Part shown: positions 41,977 through 51,574 of the stretch, piece after piece | Layout of the letters: each line of letters begins with the position of its first letter | How positions within the stretch are numbered: the first letter of the stretch is position 1 | Assembly: GCF_000144695.1 (NCBI RefSeq) | Contig: NC_014378.1 | Location: 1,429,833-1,493,832 of the forward strand | Length of the DNA stretch: 64,000 bases | Direction: 5' to 3' | From: Acetohalobium arabaticum DSM 5501 | GTDB lineage: Bacteria; Bacillota; Halanaerobiia; Halobacteroidales; Acetohalobiaceae | Position numbers and translations under genes: made by a program | Notes under the pieces: model-generated | Databases searched by the model: none | What the model saw: only the letters and a program-made list of their open reading frames with translations | Told to the model about the DNA's origin: nothing

Positions 41977-42687
41977 TCAATACAAAGTAACAATCGCTGC
42001 CTGTAATCTTCTAGTATAATCCCAGTGAACATTATTATATTTTTGGGCTATTTCCCTAACATTCGGTAAATCAAAATAAAATAATAAATATTCAGGTAAA
42101 TCATTTAAGGATATTTGAGGAGACTTTAGATAAAATTTGCTATATAACTTCAAAAAGTTAATAAAGTTCTCTTCATTAACTATTAATCTTTTATTCCAGA
42201 TAAAAATCTTTCTATCTTGCTGCTGTAAAATACCAAAATCAGTTAAAGTACTGAGAAAATTCCTCAATGATCGCCGTGCAATATCTCTTTCTCCAATTCG
42301 TTGATATGCTTTTTTACGTAAAAAAGCAGCATTTATTTCTTGCTGTCTTTCATATAAGTTAAATAATTGTTCAGAAAAATACTGCAAGATAGGGGCTTTA
42401 ACTAATAAATTAAAAAGCATGACAGGCTTTACTTCATCCAATTGCTGCTCTTTAATTAATCTAAAAATCAAACTATCCTGCACAGAACGTTGTCGCGGCT
42501 TATCCAAATCCTTTAAAAAATAACGTCCAATTACGGTTCTGACTTTACGTTTCCCTGTCTTCCCAGTCAATTCTTTTAATACTTCGTCCAATTCTTCTTT
42601 ATGCTCTGAAAGCTTATCACCAACTTCTAACCTTTGAATCATTTCGTATACCCATTCTGGCTTTAAAGGTCTATCGAATCCTTTCAT
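41977..42687 (-). CDS. brxA: BREX BrxA-like protein
   Basis: The 236-residue protein starts one base inside the pglZ stop (TAATG overlap). It is rich in helices and basic/aromatic residues and has a winged-helix-like part around residues 125-165 (RKKAYQRIGERDIARRSLRNFLSTLTDFGIL). In type 3 BREX loci the last gene after pglZ is brxA, a DUF1819-like DNA-binding protein, and size and position fit. I assign it mostly on context; the sequence match is from memory. Confidence 0.72.
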   Translation of the reverse strand: MKGFDRPLKPEWVYEMIQRLEVGDKLSEHKEELDEVLKELTGKTGKRKVRTVIGRYFLKDLDKPRQRSVQDSLIFRLIKEQQLDEVKPVMLFNLLVKAPILQYFSEQLFNLYERQQEINAAFLRKKAYQRIGERDIARRSLRNFLSTLTDFGILQQQDRKIFIWNKRLIVNEENFINFLKLYSKFYLKSPQISLNDLPEYLLFYFDLPNVREIAQKYNNVHWDYTRRLQAAIVTLY

Positions 42688-44528
42688 TATTTACTCACCT
42701 CTATAAGTGGAATAATTACTTCTTCAATATTTGGTCCTCCATGGGTTAAGGCCGGTCTTTTATTACCGAATTTTTTTCTATCCCGCATAGTAACGATATA
42801 GTCATCTCCAATAATATTAGGAAAGTTTAATATTAATTTATTAGAAACTTCAATTTCTTTAGCTAAATTTTCATGCTGATAAACTGCTGCTCTATTGGCT
42901 CTATCATCTACAAGATGTCTCGAGGGATGAACACCATTTCCTTTACAAAAGAGATTACCATGGTCTGAAGTAAAATAGATTTTAAAATTATTTGTTATTA
43001 ATTTCATTATAACTTTAGCTAATTCACTACTCTCTAGAATATCAGTTAAGCTTTTGTAATGCAACTTTGGGTTTAAAGAATTATGTGCTGACTTATCGAT
43101 AAATCTATAAATAAGTCCTACTGCTTTATAGCCTAAAAGATTAATTTCTGTAGGAACCTCACAATTATCAAAATAAATTTCTTCTTTATTAATATCTAAC
43201 TCATTCATTAAATACTGTGTAAGTCCCTTTTCCTCCTGATATTTATCATCATTATTTCGAGGTAACTCCCCAGAAAAGATAGCTTGCCTAGAATAAGAAG
43301 TTACTGTTGGAATCATAGCTAGACTGAATTTCTCTTTTAGACTAACTGAATCTAAGTTTGTAGTTAAATATTGCTTAACTACCCGCCAATCCTTAAAACT
43401 CATACCATCAAAACAGATTAAAGCAAACTTATCCGGCTCTTCTTCAACAATATGAGGTAAAATTCTATTATTTAATGGAGCATATTGAAATCGGTGATCA
43501 AAAACTAATCTATCATACTCCTCTTCAACAAAATTTATGAATTTTTCATCTAATCTCTTTTGTAAGGAAATGAAGGATTCATACATTTCCTCTGTATAGG
43601 CTAAATAAGAGATCTTACCCCAAATTTTAGCTGCTATCCCCCACTCCCTAATCGATAAATTACCAGTTAACAATTCTTCTAATTTTTCTCTTTCTATCTT
43701 AAGCTCCTGCTTTACCGATAGCCGATTGAGATTTTGAATTCCACTCCTGACCCAGTAATTTGCTCTTCCTTCATTAATTACTGTCTCTAAATCAATATCT
43801 TCATTACTTAAATCAACAGGCTGCATTAATCCCTGCTCGAAGCAATCATCTATTAAATATCTCAGCTTTGGATCAGAGAAATCAATCTCTGCTCTTTCAT
43901 TGATTAAAAATTCTTTCCATTTTCCCTCTAACCAGATAAAGAAATCATCTCGTTCTCGAATCTGATTGATATTGACTGTATAATTGCTAGAAACTAATTT
44001 TTCCCCTACTAATTCATTAATTGCTCCTGTAATCTCTGATTTTACAAAAAAGTACTTAATTAGAAAAGCAACAATGTTCTCTATTTGATTCCCATTAAGA
44101 GCAACTTCATACAATGTTTTAATAACAAATTCCAATGTCTCTCGACTATCCAATTGAGTAAAGAAATCATTAGTTTGATAATAAAGATAAAGTTCTTCAA
44201 TCTCCTTCTCTTCTAACCAATCTAGCACTTCCTCTGCTAATTGAGGAAAAATATCTCTATAACTAACCTCTACTTCGGGATATTTATCGAGCAAAAAATA
44301 CGGAATATCATTACCACTTTCAAATATAATAATTGCTTCTTGCTCTTGCTTCAAATTGCGCCTTAATAGTAATTCTGACTGGTAAAGTTCAACAGTGGAA
44401 TAAAGATCCTTTAATTTTTCTTGCAAGCCTTGAGATTTCAATAATTCTTCGCTATCAATAACCAATATAATATCTGCTTCTATACTCTTAATCTTATCTA
44501 AGATAGCATTATACCAACTATATTCCAT
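42687..44528 (-). CDS. pglZ: BREX alkaline-phosphatase-like protein PglZ
   Basis: 613 residues from the ATG at 44528, which has TTGGAGG upstream (the frame extends eight codons further). The C-terminal half is an alkaline-phosphatase-superfamily domain: FALICFDGMSFKDWRV holds the metal-binding aspartate, TVTSYSRQAIFSGELP the nucleophile region, YFTSDHGN the second metal site and ALTHGGPNIEEVIIPLI the last histidine. PglZ is the hallmark of BREX anti-phage systems. The N-terminal 350 residues are helical and unassigned. It is coupled to brxA by overlap. Confidence 0.92.
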   Translation of the reverse strand: MEYSWYNAILDKIKSIEADIILVIDSEELLKSQGLQEKLKDLYSTVELYQSELLLRRNLKQEQEAIIIFESGNDIPYFLLDKYPEVEVSYRDIFPQLAEEVLDWLEEKEIEELYLYYQTNDFFTQLDSRETLEFVIKTLYEVALNGNQIENIVAFLIKYFFVKSEITGAINELVGEKLVSSNYTVNINQIRERDDFFIWLEGKWKEFLINERAEIDFSDPKLRYLIDDCFEQGLMQPVDLSNEDIDLETVINEGRANYWVRSGIQNLNRLSVKQELKIEREKLEELLTGNLSIREWGIAAKIWGKISYLAYTEEMYESFISLQKRLDEKFINFVEEEYDRLVFDHRFQYAPLNNRILPHIVEEEPDKFALICFDGMSFKDWRVVKQYLTTNLDSVSLKEKFSLAMIPTVTSYSRQAIFSGELPRNNDDKYQEEKGLTQYLMNELDINKEEIYFDNCEVPTEINLLGYKAVGLIYRFIDKSAHNSLNPKLHYKSLTDILESSELAKVIMKLITNNFKIYFTSDHGNLFCKGNGVHPSRHLVDDRANRAAVYQHENLAKEIEVSNKLILNFPNIIGDDYIVTMRDRKKFGNKRPALTHGGPNIEEVIIPLIEVSK

Positions 44529-44630
44529 AACTTTAGCCTCCAAATTTAACATAAGCTAATTGCTTACAGCTTAAATTAGGAAAGAGTTTGCTCTTTTAAC
44601 TTCTTCTTTTTCTTTTGCTAATAAAACCTT

Positions 44631-44654
44631 AGCATAGGCCAAAAGGCCTATGCT
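44631..44654 (-). terminator. strong hairpin between pglX and pglZ
   Basis: AGCATAGGCC and GGCCTATGCT form a perfect ten-base stem with a four-base loop, 12 bases after the pglX stop. On the minus strand AAGGTTTTATT follows. It may separate pglZ-brxA from the first three BREX genes, at the place where type 3 loci carry a helicase gene. Confidence 0.7.
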
Positions 44655-44665
44655 GACTTTATACT

Positions 44666-47272
44666 CTATTGGTCTAACTTCATCCGTGCAATATCTACAA
44701 AATCTAGAATATCACCACTAGACCTTAATGTAGACTTATATAGTCTATCGGCTACAGTAATGATATCTTCGTAGTTTTCCTTCTGATAACATTTAGTAAA
44801 GCCGTGAATTAACGCTTCTTTCCGCACATTCTTAATCTTACGCCGTCCATTCTTGGCTTTATCCAGTAGATCCTTCCATGCCCGCTCTAACTCTCGTTCT
44901 CGATTCTCTTCTATCTTCTGTCGTTCTTCTTTTGTCTGCGGTCGACGGTACTTACCATCTTCCATGACAAAGTTATTATCGAGCATATCTCTAAGTTCAG
45001 GAATTAAATCTTTAGTTTTAGTTACTACCTGTTCATAACCAGTATAAATTTCGCTATACTCTTTAGGTTCATCTAAGAAATTATGTAACCAAGTTAAAGC
45101 AGATTTCTCATCAGTTACAAACATAACCTGATTACCTTCTTTAATATCCTCTATTTCATCTAACTTTAGCGATGCTTTCCAACGATCATATTCATCAGCC
45201 TGCTCCTCTAAAAACCAGTAACCATCTCGTTCAATAAAGCTATCGTGTAACAATTGATAGAAATTATTAGCGTTATACTGAATCTTAAAACCATTTTCCA
45301 CATAATGGGCTAACATTTTAGAGTAAAGCATCTGCTCCGTTCGCTCTATATTAGCTTCTACTGGTAGATGTTCCAACTGTTGACGTATAAAATCTGCTTC
45401 AAGACCTTCACCAGCTGTCTTTAAGAATTTATCTTCAAATTCTTTCTTAGGCTTATAAGCATTAATTATTAAATCATTCTTTACTGCTCCTGGAGATACA
45501 TTACTTACAAAACTGCCAGAATCTTTATCTAAAACCGCAACCTGTGCAATAATAAATCCAGCTCTAGTTAACGATTCTTGTATCTTATTCCAAATGGTTG
45601 CTTTTGAATTATTAAATTCTATAGTAATCCATCTATTTGGCTTTAAAATACGATAAAACTCTTTAAAAGATTGCTCCATTAAATTATTGTAGTCTACTAA
45701 ATCTTTATTTTGAACACTATTTATAATTGCTTCTGAGTTATTATTTTCAATCACTTGTAACCATGAATCAGTCAAAAAATTCAGCTCTGAATACATTAAA
45801 TTAGAGCCAAATGGGGGATCTATATACATATAGTCAAAACTATTTTCTGGTATCATTGATAAATCCGTCGCTGACCCCAAATTAACTCTAGCATTATCTT
45901 TTTTAAGTTGTTTATACTTGTTAAGCTTATTAGTCTTATTTACTCTTCGTTTAAAGTTTTCTATAACAGAAGTTTCTACTCTAAAAGAAGGAATATAAAG
46001 ATTACCACTTATTGTAGTCACATAACCCCCTCCGCCATGAAAGAAATTACTAACATGAACTATACATTTTTTACTAGATCTTAAAAGTAAACTAGTAAAA
46101 ATAAACATTAATTTGTCCTTTATTCTCTTATTATCTATTTTTTTAATTTCATTATAAAATTTAGCAAGTACATAAAGATTCCTTTTAGTATAAAAATGAT
46201 GAATATGAGTCATTCCAAATTTATCATTTCTCCTTGACTCTTTACCTTCTGGCATTCTATAATTAGGCGTGAAATAAGGAATTGTAATATCATCTATTTT
46301 TTTAATTAATTCTAAATCATCTTTATCAGGTTTTTTTTCAAATCTTTTGCTTCCAACTGAATAATCAATAAGCACAGGAGATTTCTTGACCCTAATAGAT
46401 TTCTCTCCTATTAAATTATCGTAATACTCTTCTTTAGCTTTATCACACTCTTTCTTTGTAATTTCAGCATTACAACTAGAACACTTAAATTCATCTTGCA
46501 TTTCACCTTTTTCATGGTCTATTGCTTCTTCCCATAAAACAAATTCAGATTCACAATATGGGCAAATAAACATATCGCTCCAAATAATATGATTTATTTT
46601 CCCCTTATTCTTTTCAATATCAAATAAAGTCGCTTGTTTTCCAGTACGAGTATCTGTCGCTTCTTTCACATGATTAGTTTCATATACCCATCCACACTCT
46701 TCTTCTACTTTTGCAATAATTTCTTCTGCTTTCTGTTTTAACTCTTCTTCATTACAGGCAAAATTATAATTAGAAGTAATAAATGAAGCTGCTGGTGATA
46801 ATTCATTTAATACTGCTTTTCTAGCCCCATATTCTACACTATCTAAACGATCTTCTATCTTTTTCTGCATTTCTTCAGATGGATTCTCACACATTTGCGC
46901 TGCAATTCCTGTCATTCCACTGCCAGCAAAACCATCAAACACTATATCCCCTGGCTTAGTATAATGCATAATAAAATACATGATAGCTTTATAAGGAACC
47001 TTCGTTACATATTTATGAGCTAAACTTATTGAATCCCTTTTAGACTCTTTTATATCTCCAACAAAAGGCTTCCGTTCATAATCATCACTCTCTGGATCAT
47101 ACTCTGTACCATACTCTCCAATAAAGTCATCCAGATACGGATTAGGACAGGCAGTATAATAAGGCGGATCAGACAATTCTAAGATATCTTCATCTTCACC
47201 TTTGGGAAAGCCTTCAATCTCTCTCATTTCATCCAGTAAATCTTCTAGCGGTTCTAATTTATCTTCATCCAC
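44666..47272 (-). CDS. pglX: BREX adenine-specific DNA methyltransferase (PglX-like, type 3)
   Basis: 868 residues. The N-terminus has SDPPYY (34-39) and the AdoMet loop FDGFAGSGMTG (112-122); a treble-clef-like zinc region CPYC...CSSC lies near residues 237-265; and the second motif YIDPPFGSNLMYSEL near 485 is the catalytic D/NPPY type. Such amino-methyltransferases mark host DNA in BREX. The start is a GTG at 47272 with GAGGAGG upstream, two bases after the brxC stop. In type 3 systems this enzyme (PglXI) replaces the classical PglX. Confidence 0.85.
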   Translation of the reverse strand: MDEDKLEPLEDLLDEMREIEGFPKGEDEDILELSDPPYYTACPNPYLDDFIGEYGTEYDPESDDYERKPFVGDIKESKRDSISLAHKYVTKVPYKAIMYFIMHYTKPGDIVFDGFAGSGMTGIAAQMCENPSEEMQKKIEDRLDSVEYGARKAVLNELSPAASFITSNYNFACNEEELKQKAEEIIAKVEEECGWVYETNHVKEATDTRTGKQATLFDIEKNKGKINHIIWSDMFICPYCESEFVLWEEAIDHEKGEMQDEFKCSSCNAEITKKECDKAKEEYYDNLIGEKSIRVKKSPVLIDYSVGSKRFEKKPDKDDLELIKKIDDITIPYFTPNYRMPEGKESRRNDKFGMTHIHHFYTKRNLYVLAKFYNEIKKIDNKRIKDKLMFIFTSLLLRSSKKCIVHVSNFFHGGGGYVTTISGNLYIPSFRVETSVIENFKRRVNKTNKLNKYKQLKKDNARVNLGSATDLSMIPENSFDYMYIDPPFGSNLMYSELNFLTDSWLQVIENNNSEAIINSVQNKDLVDYNNLMEQSFKEFYRILKPNRWITIEFNNSKATIWNKIQESLTRAGFIIAQVAVLDKDSGSFVSNVSPGAVKNDLIINAYKPKKEFEDKFLKTAGEGLEADFIRQQLEHLPVEANIERTEQMLYSKMLAHYVENGFKIQYNANNFYQLLHDSFIERDGYWFLEEQADEYDRWKASLKLDEIEDIKEGNQVMFVTDEKSALTWLHNFLDEPKEYSEIYTGYEQVVTKTKDLIPELRDMLDNNFVMEDGKYRRPQTKEERQKIEENRERELERAWKDLLDKAKNGRRKIKNVRKEALIHGFTKCYQKENYEDIITVADRLYKSTLRSSGDILDFVDIARMKLDQ

Positions 47273-47274
47273 AA

Positions 47275-50200
47275 TTATTCCTCCTCTTCTCTATCATCAG
47301 CTGGTCTCTTAATTCTGAGATTAGTTCTATCACCCTGAGTTAAAATCTTCTCCTTCACTTCTTCTAATTTATTTGCAAAATCATCATAGTCCAATACTCC
47401 ACCATTGGCAAAGATAATCTCTTCAATTTCTGCTCCTGATACCTCAATCTCTTCTAGCTCGGAGAAGAGATTATTAAGCGCTTTAACTAATTCTCTATCT
47501 ATCTTATCCGGTAAAGTCTTCGCAGACTGAATCTCCTCAATTACTTCCTTTTCTGCCTGATCCAATAACCTGATATTATCTTCATAATTCTTAATCTCCT
47601 CTAAAATCTGTGCTTCCCATTCATCCTTAATATCATAAATTTCATCCCACATCTCATCCAGTGTATCATCGATATCTTTTAAACTTGAAGCATCAAACTC
47701 CGGAAATTGACAATAAGGACACTTATAATTCCCGCTTAAATACTCCTCTTCTAAACTATCGCACTTAGCCCGCGATAACTTATTGATCTTCATCTGTAAC
47801 CGCTTAAAGTCAGCAGTATCTAAACCTCTGACATCCTTTAGAACCTTCAACTGCTGCAGCTCCTGATTATTCTTAATTTTTTCTAGCTTACTCCATTCAA
47901 CTCCAGCACCTACCTTCTGCTCATGGGTCTGATAATAAATTTCCCGATACTTTCTCTGATACTGCTGGAGCTTACCTTTTAAAATCCGCCGTTCATCATG
48001 TTCTAATAACGTAGATAGATCATCAACAATCTCATCACACTTATCGGCAATCTCTTCTAAAGCAGCAATATCTTCATCAGCAAAGAAGTTTCTATACTCT
48101 TTAATAAAATCCATTGACTCTTTTAGATGAATATAAGGATCATAGATCTTCTCTTCAAAGTCAGCCAAAAATTCAATAAAGTTATCCAGAAACTTCAAAC
48201 CGATTTCTAACTCTTCAAGTTCAAAATCATCAAGTACTATCTTCTTCAATCCCGGTACTGTCTTAACCTTACTAAACTTCTCAATCGGAATATTATCTAT
48301 TCCACTACGTTTGGCCAATAAAGCATCAAGGTCGATATGTTCATTCGGCTTAGCCTTTATCTTTAAGTTACTTAACTGTTGATCAACTTCATTAATCTTA
48401 TTCTCAATATCTCCTACTTCATTTTTAAACTGCTTTAAAGCATCCTTTCTATTCTTCTTCTGCTTAATTAGACCTGGGTTTATATCTAATACTCTCAATA
48501 CTTTAGCTACTTCATTAACTGGAAAGTCCGTTTCCAAAGTAATATATGATATTTCATCAAAAGCATCCAGACCTGATGATAGAACATCCTTTAAGTCTGC
48601 TGCTGTAACAGTCTTCCCACCATGCTTCTTTAAATTCGTCTCTCCATTATAGGTCAAGACTACTAAAATTAAATAGACCAATTCTCTATTCAACCCGTAA
48701 GGCTTCCCGGCTAACTCTTCTACAATCTCCTCAATCTTAACATTCTTACCCTTATTGTTATTCAATTTCTTCAATATTAGCTTAGCATAAGGAGAGTTAT
48801 TACTATCAGGATAATTATCACTATCTAACAGCTGCAAGGCCTTAAGCAGATTCTGTGAATTACTAACAGTAACCTGTTCCCCACTACCAAGAATATCCTT
48901 AATAGTCCGCTCCACTTCACCTCGAATATTCTCCGGCGTCAATTGATTGGCTAACTTAGGATACTTATCATATTTTTCACTGAAATAAGCACCAAACAAA
49001 GCCGGTTTAATCTCATAGTAATACTCCATTAACGTATCAGGCTGCTGACTTAGTAGCCCACCGGCCCCAGCATAACTGGTTCCATTCTCAATCTCCGTGT
49101 TAATCACCTTATCCAATAACTTTTCTTTCAACTCTCCTTTACAAGTTTTCAATCTAGAACGCATTATATTCTTCGGATAAGGCGAATTCTTGATCAATGA
49201 AGTTAAGGCTGCGGCTTTTTTAAGTAGAGTATCCAACTCATCATCATACTCTAAATTCAAAACCGCCGTACTTCCATCCTGTTTGATAGTAGTCCTATCT
49301 CGATAAGGAGATACAAAGACAAAATTGAAATCACCATCTCCCTTTTCTACTTCCGAAGAGCCATCATCATAGATAAACGAACCATATCTAAAGGACTTCT
49401 TATCCGGCCAGTAACTATAATCATCATAGACTCGATCATAGTCACTGTCACTATCCAATTCAAAAACACTCTTTAGAACTTTAACTAGCTCTTCATCCGT
49501 CGCTCCATCATATAAATCTTCAGTCTTACGCTTAATTATTACATCATAATCTCTCGTATGCTCTAGATCAATATAATAGTAGTTATTCTCACTCTTAGCA
49601 ATAAACTGACCATCCGTTACTTCCCGCAGTTTATTGAGCACCATCTCAATTCGATCAGCTCCAGAGAACTTATCAGAGATAATTAATAGCTCATTAGCCA
49701 ACTCCTCTGGAGTCGCTCCGTTATTGGCCGTCTGCCCATATAGCTTCAATACAGCCAGAGCTTTAACAATCCGACGAGCATCCTCCTGTAAATTATCTCT
49801 TAAAAGTGGTATCTTACTATTTAAAGTATCGATTGCTTTAACTACCTCTGCTACTTCATCCAGGCTCTTAACAGTATGCTTGGAAGCAATTAGATCGAAG
49901 ATCCGGTCATAGGTAATAAAAGCAGGAAACTCTTCATCGAGTATCTTCTTAACTTCATCAACAGTAAACTGAATTACGCCCCGCTTCTCAAAGTAGGGCA
50001 GTTGATTAAATACTTCAATTACATAAGGATGGACAGGATAGAGATCTATAAATTCATCTATCTTGCTGTGCACTTCTTCAATCTGTTGTCCATAATCAGT
50101 AAGTAATTCCTCTAACTCCTCTCGCTGTTCTAAACTCTTATTTAAAGCCCGCTGTGAAACAACCTTTTTGATATCTTCCTTCGAAATAGTCACTATCCGA

Positions 50201-50922
50201 TACCGTTCCGAAGTCCGACCAAAACTATCAGCTTCATCATTAAACTCCGGATCAGTTAAGATATCTTCCTGCATCGATCCAATTAACATAAAATCCATCG
50301 TCTGACTGGCCTGGGCCAATACCCGCATAAATTGAGTATCACGGTGCTTCTTCTCTTTCTTAACCTTCTGTTTAAGAAAGTCAGAAATCTCATCAATAAT
50401 GACAACCAAACCCATCTGGGGATCTACTTCTTTAACCTTACCTAAAATCTCTCTTACTTTCTCTTTATGATCAAATACCTGATCGGGATCAACCGATGGA
50501 ATCTCAATTCCGTACTTATCTCTTAACTTCATCTCTACTCGATCATAAAAATAATGGCTTAAATCAGTCCTGCCTGCTTGCAATTCAAATTGGACTACTG
50601 CAAACCTCCGATTAAGATTACTCTCAAAAGCTTCTCTTACTTTTTCATCCTGAATATAGGATGAAAAATCAGGATTGTCCAGTAGTGCAGATAAAAAAGC
50701 AAGCAAATGTGATTTACCGGAACCATAACTACCGATAATCTGACAGGATTTATGTTTAGGCTGAGCTAAGTCTTCAGCTATCTCTTGTAAGTATCCCCGT
50801 AATCTTTCAGAAATAATATATTTGTCTACAAGGGCCTTACAACTTTCTTCATTCTCTAAATCACTATCAATATCGATTACATCTTTAATTTCATCAAAAT
50901 TAATCAAGTCTTTAACCTGCAT
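47275..50922 (-). CDS. brxC: BREX large ATPase BrxC (DUF6079)
   Basis: A 1,215-residue ATPase: Walker A GSYGSGKSH at 64-72, Walker B GLVVIIDEISDF at about 171-182, and a sensor-like LIGSMQED. Long coiled-coil stretches lie at 800-1,050, and a single CPYC pair near residue 1,093 may bind metal. The layout fits DUF6079, the BrxC form found in type 3 BREX (related to PglY). It overlaps the brxF stop by one base and is followed by pglX after two, so the three are tightly co-translated. Confidence 0.87.
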   Translation of the reverse strand: MQVKDLINFDEIKDVIDIDSDLENEESCKALVDKYIISERLRGYLQEIAEDLAQPKHKSCQIIGSYGSGKSHLLAFLSALLDNPDFSSYIQDEKVREAFESNLNRRFAVVQFELQAGRTDLSHYFYDRVEMKLRDKYGIEIPSVDPDQVFDHKEKVREILGKVKEVDPQMGLVVIIDEISDFLKQKVKKEKKHRDTQFMRVLAQASQTMDFMLIGSMQEDILTDPEFNDEADSFGRTSERYRIVTISKEDIKKVVSQRALNKSLEQREELEELLTDYGQQIEEVHSKIDEFIDLYPVHPYVIEVFNQLPYFEKRGVIQFTVDEVKKILDEEFPAFITYDRIFDLIASKHTVKSLDEVAEVVKAIDTLNSKIPLLRDNLQEDARRIVKALAVLKLYGQTANNGATPEELANELLIISDKFSGADRIEMVLNKLREVTDGQFIAKSENNYYYIDLEHTRDYDVIIKRKTEDLYDGATDEELVKVLKSVFELDSDSDYDRVYDDYSYWPDKKSFRYGSFIYDDGSSEVEKGDGDFNFVFVSPYRDRTTIKQDGSTAVLNLEYDDELDTLLKKAAALTSLIKNSPYPKNIMRSRLKTCKGELKEKLLDKVINTEIENGTSYAGAGGLLSQQPDTLMEYYYEIKPALFGAYFSEKYDKYPKLANQLTPENIRGEVERTIKDILGSGEQVTVSNSQNLLKALQLLDSDNYPDSNNSPYAKLILKKLNNNKGKNVKIEEIVEELAGKPYGLNRELVYLILVVLTYNGETNLKKHGGKTVTAADLKDVLSSGLDAFDEISYITLETDFPVNEVAKVLRVLDINPGLIKQKKNRKDALKQFKNEVGDIENKINEVDQQLSNLKIKAKPNEHIDLDALLAKRSGIDNIPIEKFSKVKTVPGLKKIVLDDFELEELEIGLKFLDNFIEFLADFEEKIYDPYIHLKESMDFIKEYRNFFADEDIAALEEIADKCDEIVDDLSTLLEHDERRILKGKLQQYQRKYREIYYQTHEQKVGAGVEWSKLEKIKNNQELQQLKVLKDVRGLDTADFKRLQMKINKLSRAKCDSLEEEYLSGNYKCPYCQFPEFDASSLKDIDDTLDEMWDEIYDIKDEWEAQILEEIKNYEDNIRLLDQAEKEVIEEIQSAKTLPDKIDRELVKALNNLFSELEEIEVSGAEIEEIIFANGGVLDYDDFANKLEEVKEKILTQGDRTNLRIKRPADDREEEE

Positions 50923-51398
50923 TAATCATCGCCTCCAATAATTACATTATCTATCTGCTCACTAATAACCTCCGATAAATCCATTTCACAGTAATCATCA
51001 CGTCCCGGACGGGAATAAATAGCTTTATTATCCCTTATTCTAGCATCTAAGAATAATACCGCTTCTCTACTACCTCTCATCAGATATTTAAATGCTCCAA
51101 GCGGAGTAATCTTATCCAGTTCCGGAGAACATAGTATACTGGTATTAGTTAAAACTATTCTATCACCTAAAGTATTTACCCACTTTTTTATCTTATCTCC
51201 AATCCTTAAATATATCTTACCTTCTGGAATATCTTCGATTAAATCCAATACATTCTCTTCAACATCATAGACTTCCCAATCTTTATCTTCCAAATAAGCA
51301 GTAATCTCATCAACTTTAGCCGGATTATCACCAACTAAAGTCAATAACTTATAGTGATTATCTCTGCTTACTCTTATGAGATCATCAAGATTGACCAT
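50922..51398 (-). CDS. brxF: BREX BrxF-like protein
   Basis: The 158-residue protein is the first gene of the BREX operon and overlaps brxC. It begins with an ATPase-like first strand (YKLLTLVGDNPAKVDEI) where a P-loop would be, but the GKT/S is absent. Later it has LTNTSILCSPELDKITPLGAFKYLMRG and YSRPGRDDY near the end, which I recall from BrxF of type 3 systems (ending in a PGHxEY-like motif). The degraded P-loop suggests a structural role. Context is stronger than sequence here. Confidence 0.7.
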   Translation of the reverse strand: MVNLDDLIRVSRDNHYKLLTLVGDNPAKVDEITAYLEDKDWEVYDVEENVLDLIEDIPEGKIYLRIGDKIKKWVNTLGDRIVLTNTSILCSPELDKITPLGAFKYLMRGSREAVLFLDARIRDNKAIYSRPGRDDYCEMDLSEVISEQIDNVIIGGDD

Positions 51399-51461
51399 TC
51401 TATCATCCTCACTTTCTTAATATATAATTGTTAATTGATAATAAACTCCATTACTTATAAT

Positions 51462-51490
51462 TCTATACAATATCATTAGTCTCCTGTCAA
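51462..51490 (-). promoter_or_regulatory. sigma-A promoter of the BREX operon
   Basis: On the minus strand TTGACA (51490-51485) and TATAGA (51467-51462) are separated by 17 bases, about 65 bases before the brxF start. Confidence 0.7.
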
Positions 51491-51532
51491 AAACTAAAGT
51501 GAATTAATGAAAAATAGGGAATAATATCTTAT

Positions 51533-51560
51533 AAAAGGTTAGGAATTACCCTAACCTTTT
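51533..51560 (-). terminator. terminator of the ietA-ietS transcript
   Basis: AAAAGGTTAGG pairs perfectly with CCTAACCTTTT across six bases, just after the ietS stop. It separates the IetAS pair from the BREX promoter. Confidence 0.75.
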
Positions 51561-51574
51561 AATTTCTCTACATA

